Positions 46,257-53,228 of a stretch of DNA of 64,000 bases are shown piece by piece (positions within the stretch are counted from its first letter, which is position 1; each line of letters opens with the position of its first letter). Position numbers and translations under genes: made by a program. The DNA comes from a virus, in the IMG/VR virus record IMGVR_UViG_3300020229_000001, positions 30,386 through 94,385 of that record. One strand, 5' to 3'. Below the pieces are notes generated by a model that saw only the letters and a program-made list of their open reading frames with translations, was not told the DNA's origin and made no database searches.

Positions 46257-46393
46257 CGCCACGGGTTTGCCCAGCGCCACATGTACGCCAGCGCCCCCAG
46301 CGACACCATCCCGTAGAGGATGCCGATGAAGTCGCCGACACGGATGTCTACTCCGATGATCATGCGGTCACGGACGAAGGATGATGCGGCCAT
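46253..46393 (-). CDS. single-pass small membrane protein (46 aa)
   Basis: The frame from ATG at 46393 to TGA at 46253 encodes MAASSFVRDRMIIGVDIRVG then a membrane segment FIGILYGMVSLGALAYMW and a basic end RWANPWR. An alternative start is the ATG at 46363. It overlaps the next gene in ATGA fashion, which supports translation. The function is unknown; it could be a pinholin-like or accessory membrane protein. Confidence 0.55.
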   Translation of the reverse strand: MAASSFVRDRMIIGVDIRVGDFIGILYGMVSLGALAYMWRWANPWR

Positions 46394-46670
46394 TGCTGCG
46401 ACCCAGTGGCTGTACGAACAGTCCCGTGGCATCCCGGCGGACCCGAAGACGCTGTGTCTGGCCGAGCAGCCAGCCGGGGTTGGCCGTGGGACCGCTGCCT
46501 GTGGGCTGTGTGCGCTTGAAGACAGCGAACGTCTTGGAGACGGCCACGCACAGGAACGTCAAGTCAGGCATGACTGCGGCCTCGGCGTTGTTCTGCTCGT
46601 CGTAGGGGCGCAGTCCGTAGTTAGTCAGTGAGTTGGTGTAGGTGTTACCCTCGGTGAAGTAAGTTGCCAT
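46368..46670 (-). CDS. small hypothetical protein (100 aa)
   Basis: It begins MATYFTEGNTYTNSLTNYGL after a clear 114-nt gap and ends overlapping the small membrane gene by 26 nt. The product is mixed alpha/beta without recognised motif. Location between the two terminase subunits suggests a packaging or head accessory, but nothing in the sequence says more. The gap upstream holds a weak hairpin (agtggaaaaccccact). Confidence 0.55.
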   Translation of the reverse strand: MATYFTEGNTYTNSLTNYGLRPYDEQNNAEAAVMPDLTFLCVAVSKTFAVFKRTQPTGSGPTANPGWLLGQTQRLRVRRDATGLFVQPLGRSNGRIILRP

Positions 46671-46784
46671 AATAGGTGTAGGTTGCTGATTGGTTGATGT
46701 TTACGAGCTAAAAGCAGTGGGGTTTTCCACTCCATATGACTTATGTTGTACGGGGTTATGGGTAAGTTGTTGAGTTTTAGATGC

Positions 46785-47333
46785 TTACAAGGGTGCTGTT
46801 GTAGCGTGCTTTAGAACCTCGTCTAACCCGGGCTGATTCATCGGTGCAGACTGATACATCAGCTCTGCTGCCTCAGGGGCGACAATGACGGCCTCCATCC
46901 ATTCCCGGGGTGGGTTGGGATGGTTGCGATGGTAGACCTCGAAGGTCAGCTTAATGTCACCACCAGTGTCCAGCGTCACATTGTCAGCCAGTTCCCCAGC
47001 GAGCTTAGCGTCGGCCATCAGAGCGCCCAGACGGTCAAAGGTCGCCTCGATCTTCCCGTCGGTCTTCTTGACGACCCGGGTTGGCACGGTCCCCTCGATC
47101 ATTTGCCGCAGCAGGTCCCGCTTGTTGTCGATGGCCATGAGGGACCGACAGTTGACCTCGGTCTGGATTTCCGCGATGCGGGCCTTGATGTCAACCTTCT
47201 TGTAGAGCTGGTAGCCGATCTGCCCGGGATTGTTGGCATGCGGGGCAAGCTGGGTGTAAGCCGACTTGCGGTCCAGTCCTTCGGCGACAAGCCAGCAGAA
47301 TCGCTCGTGCAGTCTGTTGGTCAAACGAGGCAT
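46785..47333 (-). CDS. terS: terminase small subunit (182 aa)
   Basis: The N-terminal segment RLHERFCWLVAEGLDRKSAY, with GQIGYQLYKKVDIKARIAEI, matches the helix-turn-helix start of Terminase_2-type small subunits (FxxxYxxGxnaxxAyxxAGy...). The helical middle (DNKRDLLRQMIEGTVPTRVV, RLGALMADAKLAGE) is typical of the oligomerisation region. It recognises the packaging site and hands DNA to TerL. It is the first gene after the late-type promoter. Confidence 0.75.
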   Translation of the reverse strand: MPRLTNRLHERFCWLVAEGLDRKSAYTQLAPHANNPGQIGYQLYKKVDIKARIAEIQTEVNCRSLMAIDNKRDLLRQMIEGTVPTRVVKKTDGKIEATFDRLGALMADAKLAGELADNVTLDTGGDIKLTFEVYHRNHPNPPREWMEAVIVAPEAAELMYQSAPMNQPGLDEVLKHATTAPL

Positions 47334-47420
47334 GATCAGCGGGTTAGAACAGAGACGGCAGAAAAGGGGGCGCGACCCACAGTGTTGGAGTTTGTTGTCA
47401 TTGTAGTGCTTTTGGGTTGG

Positions 47421-47449
47421 ATAATGCCTGTTTACATCATTGAGGTCAA
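47421..47449 (-). promoter_or_regulatory. sigma70-type promoter for the late (packaging/structural) operon
   Basis: On the minus strand TTGACC and CATTAT are separated by exactly 17 nt, directly downstream of the terminator at 47496-47532 and upstream of the terminase small subunit. The start of transcription would be near 47413, leaving about 80 nt of leader. A 21-codon frame (47336-47401) in this leader could encode a leader peptide. Confidence 0.5.
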
Positions 47450-47495
47450 ACGGATGATTTTGGGCGTTGTAGTCAGAATTGTTAAAATATACGAA

Positions 47496-47532
47496 AAAAC
47501 CGTCAAACCACTTGATTTGGCTTGACGGTTTT
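47496..47532 (-). terminator. rho-independent terminator of the early/middle operon
   Basis: A perfect 11-bp inverted repeat (aaaaccgtcaa / ttgacggtttt) encloses a 15-nt loop. On the minus strand it continues into six T. It separates the accessory genes to the right from the terminase operon to the left, and on the plus strand it also ends in four T. Confidence 0.8.
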
Positions 47533-47554
47533 GATTACCCTTATTTCCGACAGG

Positions 47555-47860
47555 CTATCGATGGACTGAGGATAGAGCGGCGGCTAAGGCGGCTGCGACG
47601 GGATTGATGGGTGCGACCTTATGACCTTGGGTTTGCTTGTAGCTGGCGGCTGATCGATTGATGTTTTCGACCCGATGAATAGCCTTGATGGCCTTAGCAG
47701 CCTCAGCCTGCTGGTGTTTAGCGATGACGACTGGCGGCGATTCGTGGGTGAGGTCGCCGTTGGTTAGCTCTTCGTAGACTGGGCAGATGTCCCGGTGGAA
47801 GTCGGTTAGTTCAGCCCCGCAGGAACAGGCGACGGTGCGGTTGTGGAATCGTTTACTCAT
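47555..47860 (-). CDS. small hypothetical protein with Cys pair (101 aa)
   Basis: The start is MSKRFHNRTVACSCGAELTD at 47860, overlapping the upstream stop by eight bases. The N-terminus has CSCG...DICPVYEEL, a possible zinc site. The rest is Ala-rich helix (AEAAKAIKAIHRVENI; AAALAAALSSVHR). The function is unknown. It is last in the accessory operon before the terminator. Confidence 0.6.
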   Translation of the reverse strand: MSKRFHNRTVACSCGAELTDFHRDICPVYEELTNGDLTHESPPVVIAKHQQAEAAKAIKAIHRVENINRSAASYKQTQGHKVAPINPVAAALAAALSSVHR

Positions 47861-48197
47861 AACATTGCTTGGATTTTTCTGCATCCTCCCATTTACCCAA
47901 CGCCCGCAGGAAAGCCTCTGCACGTTGGCGGGCGGTGGCATTCCAGACGTACCGCGATGCTGGATGATTTTCTAAACGCTCGCGCAGGTGTTTTCTGATG
48001 AAAACACATTGTTCATCCGTCAGCACCTTCTCCGCCTCATGCATGGCGTTGAGGTCGTTACAGTAGTCCTCAATTCCAGTCCGGCCCCCGTCGTGCGTTT
48101 TCGAATTAACCCCCATCAACCCAAACTCTGGGTGCTCAATGATGTCAGTCCACCCGCACGCCTCGGCTATCGCCGTGTTGATCTGTTGGTCGTTCAT
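47853..48197 (-). CDS. small phage protein, DUF2591-like (114 aa)
   Basis: The start MNDQQINTAIAEACGWTDII at 48197 is coupled to the upstream stop. The pattern INTAIAEACGW...DYCNDLNAMHEAE, then FLRALGKWEDA, is the common phage accessory family with a DUF2591-like look. The function is unknown. From memory such genes are frequent in the accessory blocks of enteric and freshwater phages. Confidence 0.65.
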   Translation of the reverse strand: MNDQQINTAIAEACGWTDIIEHPEFGLMGVNSKTHDGGRTGIEDYCNDLNAMHEAEKVLTDEQCVFIRKHLRERLENHPASRYVWNATARQRAEAFLRALGKWEDAEKSKQCYE

Positions 48198-48520
48198 TTC
48201 CCCTCCTTTGCTGCCGCGATAAGTTCGTCCGCTTCGTCTAATGCCATATCTGCCCCGTAGCACCAATCTTGCGCCAAGAACATCGCCGCAATCTCCAGCC
48301 GCGAGGGTTCTGGGCGGGTGTGCGCGGTCTCTGCAAGGGCTTTCTCAAGCTTTTCCAGTTCGTGTCCTCTGCTGACTCGCCGGGCGTTTGCTTGGCCCTC
48401 GAGCAGCTCGGCCCGCTCGGAGTCGACGATGACTGTGACGTGGGGGTGACGGTTGTCTGCGAGCCACTGCATGAGTGGCATGGCTGCTTCCCGGAAGGCC
48501 TTGAATTCTTGTTCGATCAT
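48194..48520 (-). CDS. small helical hypothetical protein (108 aa)
   Basis: It begins MIEQEFKAFREAAMPLMQWL. A short strand HVTVIVDSERAELLEG is followed by helices (ELEKLEKALAETAH; ALDEADELIAAAKEGK). A four-base overlap links it to the next gene. The family is not recognised. Confidence 0.6.
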   Translation of the reverse strand: MIEQEFKAFREAAMPLMQWLADNRHPHVTVIVDSERAELLEGQANARRVSRGHELEKLEKALAETAHTRPEPSRLEIAAMFLAQDWCYGADMALDEADELIAAAKEGK

Positions 48521-48606
48521 GGTGTTTTGGTTTGATGAATGATTGTGATGTTTTAGAGTGACGGCCTAACCAAACGCTGGGCGGCGTTGGTGACGTGGAC
48601 AGGAAA

Positions 48607-48638
48607 GCCCCGGCCCGTCATGTGACGGTGTCCGGGGC
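48607..48638 (-). terminator. GC-rich hairpin between accessory genes
   Basis: gccccgg pairs with ccggggc, with an inner cccgtca/tgacggt extension. On the minus strand it is followed by tttcctg. It lies in the 130-nt gap between the genes ending at 48651 and starting at 48520 and could terminate or attenuate transcription. Confidence 0.5.
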
Positions 48639-48650
48639 AATCTGTTGTGG

Positions 48651-49196
48651 TTATATGGTTGCGGCCATGCGTGCGCCGATATCTTTGGCCCGTTTGATGA
48701 TGAGGTCGATGTCGTCTTTGTGGCCTGCGAGCAGCCTGTTGGCTGATATGAGGTCTGCCCGGAGTAGGAGGCTATTGAGCACCGTGTTGGCGTGGAGCTC
48801 GGCTTTGGATAGCATGGGCATGACTGGTTGCGCTGGCTGTTTGCGGTATGGAGGCGCAAAACTTCTAAGTTGATGTTGGTCATGCAAGGCTTCGGCCATT
48901 CTTACTGTGGCCTGCTCGCATTCATGCTTCCACTTGTCGCGATCTTCCCGGGTCTTCTCAAGCTCGGCATTCGTTTTGACGCAAGATTGTTTCCATTCAT
49001 CCCGGGCTGATTTCAGAGCTTCGATCTGAATATCCCGGAAGGTGACCTTGCTTTGCAGTTCGCTGATACGCTGGGCGACTATAGGCTTGGGTTCTTGTTT
49101 AAGCTTTTCCAGCTCGGTCATTACTTTCCCGTGTTCAGCCTGCCACCAGTCCCGGTTATCGATGATTTCCTGTATGTCTTTAATGGTCTGGTTCAT
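48651..49196 (-). CDS. coiled-coil hypothetical protein (181 aa)
   Basis: The start MNQTIKDIQEIIDNRDWWQA at 49196 is four bases before the upstream stop; a longer reading adds an Arg/Ser-rich artefact. A long coiled coil (VMTELEKLKQEPKPIVAQRI; DEWKQSCVKTNAELEKTRED) occupies the first two thirds. The C-terminus is an Ala/Leu-rich helical region. The function is unknown. Confidence 0.65.
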   Translation of the reverse strand: MNQTIKDIQEIIDNRDWWQAEHGKVMTELEKLKQEPKPIVAQRISELQSKVTFRDIQIEALKSARDEWKQSCVKTNAELEKTREDRDKWKHECEQATVRMAEALHDQHQLRSFAPPYRKQPAQPVMPMLSKAELHANTVLNSLLLRADLISANRLLAGHKDDIDLIIKRAKDIGARMAATI

Positions 49197-49636
49197 AATG
49201 TTTTGATGGCTTGATCTACTAATATGTCGATGATTTCTCCTGCGAGTTGTTTTGCTGTTGTTTTTTCTGCTCCGGAATCTGAAATGAATCCGATGAATTG
49301 CTTTTGATTGTGAGCGAGAAACGAGATGAGTAGGTCTAGGTGTAACCAATTGAGCTGATCACTGTAGTGTAGCAAAAACGCGGGGGTGCGTTCGCCAACG
49401 TGGGCTCCCGCGATGTTGAAGTCGAAGAATTCCTCCGCGTCTTCAAGGTCTACCCCTGCGCCTTCCTTGATGCCTTGTATGGTGCGTTCTTGGTCGTACA
49501 CCGCAATGGCAGTGTGGTTAATGAATGCAACTCCGACGAACGCATGATCATGGCCGTCCGCGAACAGAATGGGCTCTTCTGGGGCGGCAGCCTCGCACCA
49601 TTGCTCAATGTTCCTTCTCTGAGCGCAAGATGGCAT
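49193..49636 (-). CDS. conserved phage protein, EPILFADG family (147 aa)
   Basis: The start MPSCAQRRNIEQWCEAAAPE at 49636 is preferred because the longer frame lies inside the neighbouring gene in another frame. EEPILFADGHDHAFVGVAFI, then AVYDQERTI, EDAEEFFDFNIAGAHVGERT and PAFL are the marks of a family I recall from many phages with no known function. It overlaps the 65-aa gene by 32 nt. Confidence 0.75.
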   Translation of the reverse strand: MPSCAQRRNIEQWCEAAAPEEPILFADGHDHAFVGVAFINHTAIAVYDQERTIQGIKEGAGVDLEDAEEFFDFNIAGAHVGERTPAFLLHYSDQLNWLHLDLLISFLAHNQKQFIGFISDSGAEKTTAKQLAGEIIDILVDQAIKTL

Positions 49637-49802
49637 TAACGGCCTCGAGAGCTTTTTGGCCTTCTGTGTACGGGCTCCAACCTGAGGCTTGGAGGATGCC
49701 TTGGATGTTGATGGCTGCGGCTTTCCAGAGGTCTCTGGAATAGGTGAGACCGTCGATTTTGGCTTTAAGGGCTTGGATGGTTTTTTCATGGCTATTCTTC
49801 AT
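49605..49802 (-). CDS. small helical protein (65 aa)
   Basis: The helical protein MKNSHEKTIQALKAKIDGLT has a WKAAAINIQGILQASGW segment and an Ala-rich end. Its ATG overlaps the stop of the upstream gene. It is a typical small accessory protein without known role. Confidence 0.6.
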   Translation of the reverse strand: MKNSHEKTIQALKAKIDGLTYSRDLWKAAAINIQGILQASGWSPYTEGQKALEAVNAILRSEKEH

Positions 49803-50178
49803 CGGTTTCTATGCTGTTGCTTTTAAGGTATTCCAGATCTGGAAAATAGGAGTCAACTTGTGATTTTTTGAGGACAAATACGCCCCTGAGATCCGGGTGA
49901 TCCCGGAGAATAAAGCGGACGTACACGGCTGCGAGCGGATCGCTTATCTTGAAGCCCTCGGTCTTGACGGTCTCGACGTTAATCTTCCATCGTAAGACTT
50001 CAAACAACATGTTGATGCCGATGTTTCTCTGTCCTGACCGTGAGACCTCGTAGGCCATGTTTACCAAGAGGGGCATGACATGAGGATTGGCCTTGTGATA
50101 AACGTGAAACCGCTCCCACAGGGTTTTCTTCAGCTTCTTTGGCTTCTCATCGAAGTCAAACTCGGGATGCTCATTCAT
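49792..50178 (-). CDS. conserved-looking phage protein (128 aa)
   Basis: It begins MNEHPEFDFDEKPKKLKKTL. The core WERFHVYHKANPHVMPLLVN, then SGQRNIGINMLFEVLRWKI and YVRFILRDHPDLRGVFVLKK, recalls a small phage family with a winged-helix look (the IGxxxxFExLRW pattern). DNA binding is possible but not shown. Confidence 0.7.
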   Translation of the reverse strand: MNEHPEFDFDEKPKKLKKTLWERFHVYHKANPHVMPLLVNMAYEVSRSGQRNIGINMLFEVLRWKINVETVKTEGFKISDPLAAVYVRFILRDHPDLRGVFVLKKSQVDSYFPDLEYLKSNSIETDEE

Positions 50179-50488
50179 GTTCTATTTGTTTAAAGAAAAT
50201 GAGGTTGCGAACCGCATGAACAAATTCCACGTCGCCAAAGTAAATATCAAAGACGGCCAGCCAATGCTGTTCATCCACTGATGCCTGCCCGGTTTCCCCT
50301 TTCTTTTTAATTTGGGCAAGCGAATCACAGAACGCTGCTATCATTAGGTTTGCAGCTCTATATGAACTGATTTCTCCTTTGATCGGAAAAGCGCCGATAG
50401 AAGTGCCGAGGCCAGTGATCTTCTGCCCAATGATTACCAATGCCTCGCTGGCGTTTTTTGGAACTTCAAATATGTGTCGTTCGTTCAT
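50171..50488 (-). CDS. small hypothetical protein (105 aa)
   Basis: The start is MNERHIFEVPKNASEALVII at 50488 in a four-base overlap. The rest is helical with SYRAANLMIAAFCDSLAQIK, then DEQHWLAVFDIYFGDVEFVH. No recognised motif is present. Confidence 0.6.
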   Translation of the reverse strand: MNERHIFEVPKNASEALVIIGQKITGLGTSIGAFPIKGEISSYRAANLMIAAFCDSLAQIKKKGETGQASVDEQHWLAVFDIYFGDVEFVHAVRNLIFFKQIEHE

Positions 50489-50739
50489 AGCTTTCCTGCT
50501 TTGCAAAGGTTGAGTGTTTCGAGCCATTCAAGGCACTTGTTCCCGCTGTGCTGCACGACTGTTGGCCGGGCGGCATCGCAAAGCGCCGTGAGCGCCTTGA
50601 CTGTGGCTTTTAAACGCCGAATCTCGGCCTCGGCCAATTCGAGGGCGTGGTCTTCATCCATGATGGGAGGTGGCTCGCCTTGACCGTATCCAGACCACTC
50701 TACGTGGCGGACAAATGTGGGATCGTTTTTGCTTCTCAT
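50485..50739 (-). CDS. small helical protein (84 aa)
   Basis: It begins MRSKNDPTFVRHVEWSGYGQ. The middle helix DEDHALELAEAEIRRLKATV is amphipathic. Two Cys occur late. The function is unknown. Short overlaps with both neighbours support translation. Confidence 0.55.
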   Translation of the reverse strand: MRSKNDPTFVRHVEWSGYGQGEPPPIMDEDHALELAEAEIRRLKATVKALTALCDAARPTVVQHSGNKCLEWLETLNLCKAGKL

Positions 50740-50740
50740 G

Positions 50741-51196
50741 TTAAGCTAGTTTGATGATGGTTTCTGCAACCGCGTCTAAAGTCCCAGCTTTTTTAAGAAC
50801 AGAAATGCGTTCGCATAATTCCACGAACTCTCGCAATCTCGCAATTTCTCGGTCGTGTTCAGCGCCAACAAAAAAAGTGCGAATGTCCTGAAGTTCTTTT
50901 TTAATAGTATTAATTTCAGCAACGTAGGCTATTTTAAACCCCTTGATTGCAGAGATGTTGTTTTTCATGTTTTCCCGGTGGCGATCCATGTCACCGCCTA
51001 TGCCTCTGTACAGTTCGTCAATGATTGATCGTGCGTCCTGAGCTGCCAGCACCATAGGTCTGGTTTCTCTTGGCATTTTCCCTATCTGCTCCGCGATTAA
51101 GACAGCTAAGTCGTCGAAGGAATAGCATTCCTCGCCTCTGAACATTTGCGTTCTGATTTTGCTGTCGCTGTCTGTGCTGCTTTTGATTTCGGACAT
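50741..51196 (-). CDS. helical hypothetical protein (151 aa)
   Basis: The N-terminus (MSEIKSSTDSDSKIRTQMFR) precedes a helical body with YSFDDLAVLIAEQIGKMPRE and a coiled coil (YVAEINTIKKELQDIRTFFV; DREIARLREFVELCERISVL). I recognise no family. Confidence 0.6.
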   Translation of the reverse strand: MSEIKSSTDSDSKIRTQMFRGEECYSFDDLAVLIAEQIGKMPRETRPMVLAAQDARSIIDELYRGIGGDMDRHRENMKNNISAIKGFKIAYVAEINTIKKELQDIRTFFVGAEHDREIARLREFVELCERISVLKKAGTLDAVAETIIKLA

Positions 51197-51217
51197 AATT
51201 TATCTATTTATTTTTAG

Positions 51218-51553
51218 TTACAGGCTTTTGATTTTGAACACTCTCGCCAACACTTCCCTGCTGGTCTGCGGGATGGATAGCGTCGTGGGGCCTTCGTCCG
51301 GGGTGTTGTAGCTGACGACCTCTACGCCGTTCTGAAGCAGCACAGCAATAGCCTGACGCTCAAAGTCGCAGATGTTTGTGTCGTATGGGATTGTCAGGCT
51401 GCGCCCCCGGGCTCGGTAACTAAGTTTGACCCGGTCGCCACGCTTGGCTGTGGATGGCAGGTAACGCACTTCGATTTCGTCGTGCTTAGGTGTTTTGGAA
51501 GCGACCTGTATTGTGAGTTCGCCTGTTGTTTTGGTGTTTATGGCTTCTAGCAT
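51218..51553 (-). CDS. small beta-rich protein (111 aa)
   Basis: It is beta-rich: GELTIQVASKTPKHDEIEVR, then RVKLSYRARGRSLTIPYD and AIAVLLQNGVEVVSYNTP. It resembles small SSB-like or inhibitor proteins in strand pattern, but no motif fixes this. A hairpin-rich gap lies just upstream. Confidence 0.55.
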   Translation of the reverse strand: MLEAINTKTTGELTIQVASKTPKHDEIEVRYLPSTAKRGDRVKLSYRARGRSLTIPYDTNICDFERQAIAVLLQNGVEVVSYNTPDEGPTTLSIPQTSREVLARVFKIKSL

Positions 51554-51573
51554 ATATATGTGTTTGGTTTAAT

Positions 51574-51629
51574 GGGGCTTGATTGCCCCCTGCTACCTAC
51601 GGTTTGTGCCCGGGGACAGAAACCGTAGG
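51574..51629 (-). other. two consecutive RNA hairpins in intergenic gap
   Basis: On the minus strand cctacggttt pairs with aaaccgtagg (10 bp, 14-nt loop) and is followed at once by ggggc/gcccc (5 bp, 6-nt loop). They fill most of the 94-nt gap before the gene starting at 51553. No U-run follows, so translational control or processing is as likely as termination. Confidence 0.5.
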
Positions 51630-51647
51630 CAGACGGGGACACTCACG

Positions 51648-51893
51648 CTAGTTTAGCGACATGATGACGGTTGGCGCACAGCCCTCTGGAACGTCTTCCA
51701 GAACTTCACGAACGGCCCGGAGGTGAGCTTTGATGGCACTTTCCTTGTTCCCGGTGTAGACGGCCTCGCCAATCTGGTCGCAATTGGAATTTTTGATCTG
51801 CGTGAGGTAACTGCGCTCTTGTCGAAGATACCAAGTTTCGACGAACCGGGCGTCGTGGGCAGGCGTGGCCTTGATGTAGTCGTGGAGGTGCAT
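51648..51893 (-). CDS. small hypothetical protein (81 aa)
   Basis: It begins MHLHDYIKATPAHDARFVET, with two helices (SYLTQIKNSNCDQIGEAVYT; ESAIKAHLRAVREVLEDVPE). Its ATG overlaps the TAA that closes the start-less frame 51893-52084. The function is unknown. Confidence 0.6.
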   Translation of the reverse strand: MHLHDYIKATPAHDARFVETWYLRQERSYLTQIKNSNCDQIGEAVYTGNKESAIKAHLRAVREVLEDVPEGCAPTVIMSLN

Positions 51894-52084
51894 TAGGCGA
51901 GGGAAGCTGTGATGTCTTTGGTTGGGATGTCCCAGAGCGCACTGGCGTCGATGTATGGTTGAAATTGACTGACAGGTGAAGCGATACCCGAATCAAATTT
52001 CCCGGGCAAGCAATTTTGTAAAAACAATTCAAACAAAGCCGCAAGCTGCTGTTTTGTAGCAACTTGCGGCTTGTTGTTTTTTTT
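51893..52084 (-). other. start-less open frame following 52083-52349 (possible +1 frameshift extension or gene remnant)
   Basis: After the stop of the upstream gene the +1 frame stays open for 63 codons to TAA at 51895-51893. It encodes KKNNKPQVATKQQLAALFEL and onward to WDIPTKDITASLA, protein-like in composition, but has no ATG or GTG start. The upstream frame ends TTT TAA AAA; a tRNA slipping from TTT to the overlapping TTT would enter this frame. A 10-bp stem (aagccgcaag / cttgcggctt, 52036-52072) follows. A terminator plus chance frame is the main alternative. Confidence 0.35.
52036..52072 (-). terminator. perfect 10-bp hairpin after the 88-aa gene
   Basis: aagccgcaag and cttgcggctt flank a 17-nt loop. 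T-rich tracts flank both sides (eight T on the plus strand, tttgttt on the minus strand), so it could work as a bidirectional terminator. It also lies inside the start-less frame 51893-52084. Confidence 0.55.
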
Positions 52085-52349
52085 AAAATAAAACTGTTTT
52101 TGTGGCTATAGCGACCCGTTCGTACACATCGTCGTCCGAGTACGCCTGAAATACTATCCCGCCTCCGTACTGCTTGTTGTGGAAGCGTTTACCTCCAAGT
52201 TTGCGGGCTTTCTTTAGCGCAAACTCGTACAAGTCTACAAGAGTAAGCGCGGAGCGTTCTTCGGGCGTAATGAATGCGAGGAAATGGATGACCCGGCGCG
52301 GGTTGCCATTAATGTCGTTCTTGATGCGAGTGATGCTGTAGTCGTTCAT
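52083..52349 (-). CDS. small hypothetical protein (88 aa)
   Basis: The start is MNDYSITRIKNDINGNPRRV at 52349. The core HFLAFITPEERSALTLVDLY, then EFALKKARKLGGKRFHNKQY and GGGIVFQAYSDDDVYERVAI, is compact alpha/beta. The stop sits in TTTTAA followed by an A8 run and the hairpin described above. It is a recognisable phage-type small protein, but its role is unknown. Confidence 0.65.
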   Translation of the reverse strand: MNDYSITRIKNDINGNPRRVIHFLAFITPEERSALTLVDLYEFALKKARKLGGKRFHNKQYGGGIVFQAYSDDDVYERVAIATKTVLF

Positions 52350-52356
52350 AAAATAA

Positions 52357-52875
52357 TTAAGCCAAAAGTTCTGATGCGTAGCCTCCAAAGTATTTTCCTC
52401 GGGCGTTGCCAAGCAGGTCGGCAAAGTTATCAAACTCAAATTGGGAGGGATTATCCCGAATGTATTTGATGCGTTCTGATGCCGAATAGCAGTCCGCCCA
52501 AACCCTGTGCGCCTCTTCATACTCGCGCCGGGACAAGTCCTCGTCATCAAGCACGGGGTAGTCCTCGAGGGACAGGTGGATATCAAGAGCGATCTCGTAA
52601 TCGGTCGTCCCTTCCCGGACTGCGAGGTACTCGATCCAGCCACAGGCCCAGTGCCCGATGCGGACAACCTCTACGTTCTCGCCCTCACCTCCGAGTTGCT
52701 CGAGGGCTACCTCGAAGTTGGAGTTTGCGAGCAGGTCAGAGTCACGGTTGCGGGCGACCACAACGCCCCATCCATCGTCCGGGAGTTGCCCGGCATAGTT
52801 GGACAGCGAATCGAGGCCAGTAGGGCTAGAAACAGCCTTTCTGAGCGAAGGCAGGGAGAATTCAGTTTTGTTCAT
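52357..52875 (-). CDS. conserved-looking phage protein (172 aa)
   Basis: The start is MNKTEFSLPSLRKAVSSPTG. The segment VVRIGHWACGWIEYLAVREG is followed by a helical YPVLDDEDLSRREYEEAHRV region and SERIKYIRDNPSQFEFDNFA. From memory GHWACGWIEYL is shared with hypothetical proteins of other phages. The function is unknown. Confidence 0.65.
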   Translation of the reverse strand: MNKTEFSLPSLRKAVSSPTGLDSLSNYAGQLPDDGWGVVVARNRDSDLLANSNFEVALEQLGGEGENVEVVRIGHWACGWIEYLAVREGTTDYEIALDIHLSLEDYPVLDDEDLSRREYEEAHRVWADCYSASERIKYIRDNPSQFEFDNFADLLGNARGKYFGGYASELLA

Positions 52876-52961
52876 AAATGTACAGTGTTTGAGTTAGATG
52901 GTTGCTTGCTGACTGAGGACATCCAACCATACCACTCGTTGTCTGGCAACTTAATTTGCAT
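52872..52961 (-). CDS. possible tiny protein (29 aa)
   Basis: ATG at 52961 to TGA at 52872 gives MQIKLPDNEWYGWMSSVSKQ and a short tail, with an ATGA overlap to the next gene. No good ribosome-binding site is visible. The same frame extends upstream without a start codon through KRWACVTCGQLKK, so this may be the end of a decayed zinc-ribbon gene. Confidence 0.25.
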   Translation of the reverse strand: MQIKLPDNEWYGWMSSVSKQPSNSNTVHL

Positions 52962-53020
52962 TCTTTTTTTAAGCTGCCCGCAAGTGACGCAAGCCCAGCG
53001 TTTTACGGAACAAAAAAAAG

Positions 53021-53051
53021 CACCAACGAACTTAACCGTTGGCGTTTTTTT
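53021..53051 (-). terminator. bidirectional rho-independent terminator
   Basis: caccaacg pairs with cgttggcg (one mismatch/wobble) around an 8-nt loop. It is flanked by eight A on the left and seven T on the right, giving U-runs on both strands. On the minus strand it lies about 10 nt after the zinc-ribbon gene and closes the replication operon. Confidence 0.75.
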
Positions 53052-53060
53052 ACATTTTCA

Positions 53061-53228
53061 TCACCAGTTTTTGTCCTCTGGCTCGCCATCTGGCTCAAAT
53101 ATCTCTCCGCAATCTAAGCATTTGGCTGAATCTGTGCCGTTTGGGACGACAACGCCGTTGCATTTAGGGCATTCTGATTCTTCTTCGTCTCGGTCGTCGA
53201 AATCTCCCGGAAATCCTGTGCAAGTCAT
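53061..53228 (-). CDS. small zinc-ribbon protein (55 aa)
   Basis: The frame from ATG at 53228 to TGA at 53061 encodes MTCTGFPGDFDDRDEEESEC, then PKCNGVVVPN and SAKCLDCGEIFEP. Two CxxC pairs (C20-C23 and C37-C40) form a zinc ribbon in an acidic protein. It shares an ATGA overlap with the upstream gene and is followed by a second in-frame TGA and a strong terminator. Binding to nucleic acid or a protein partner is possible. Confidence 0.75.
   Translation of the reverse strand: MTCTGFPGDFDDRDEEESECPKCNGVVVPNGTDSAKCLDCGEIFEPDGEPEDKNW

Noticed and set aside
52872-53063. Stop-codon readthrough extending the zinc-ribbon protein through TGA TGA
   Set aside because: The frame after the two stops is open and contains CxxC, but two tandem stops and a strong terminator between make readthrough unlikely; TGA is used as a normal stop by many genes here.
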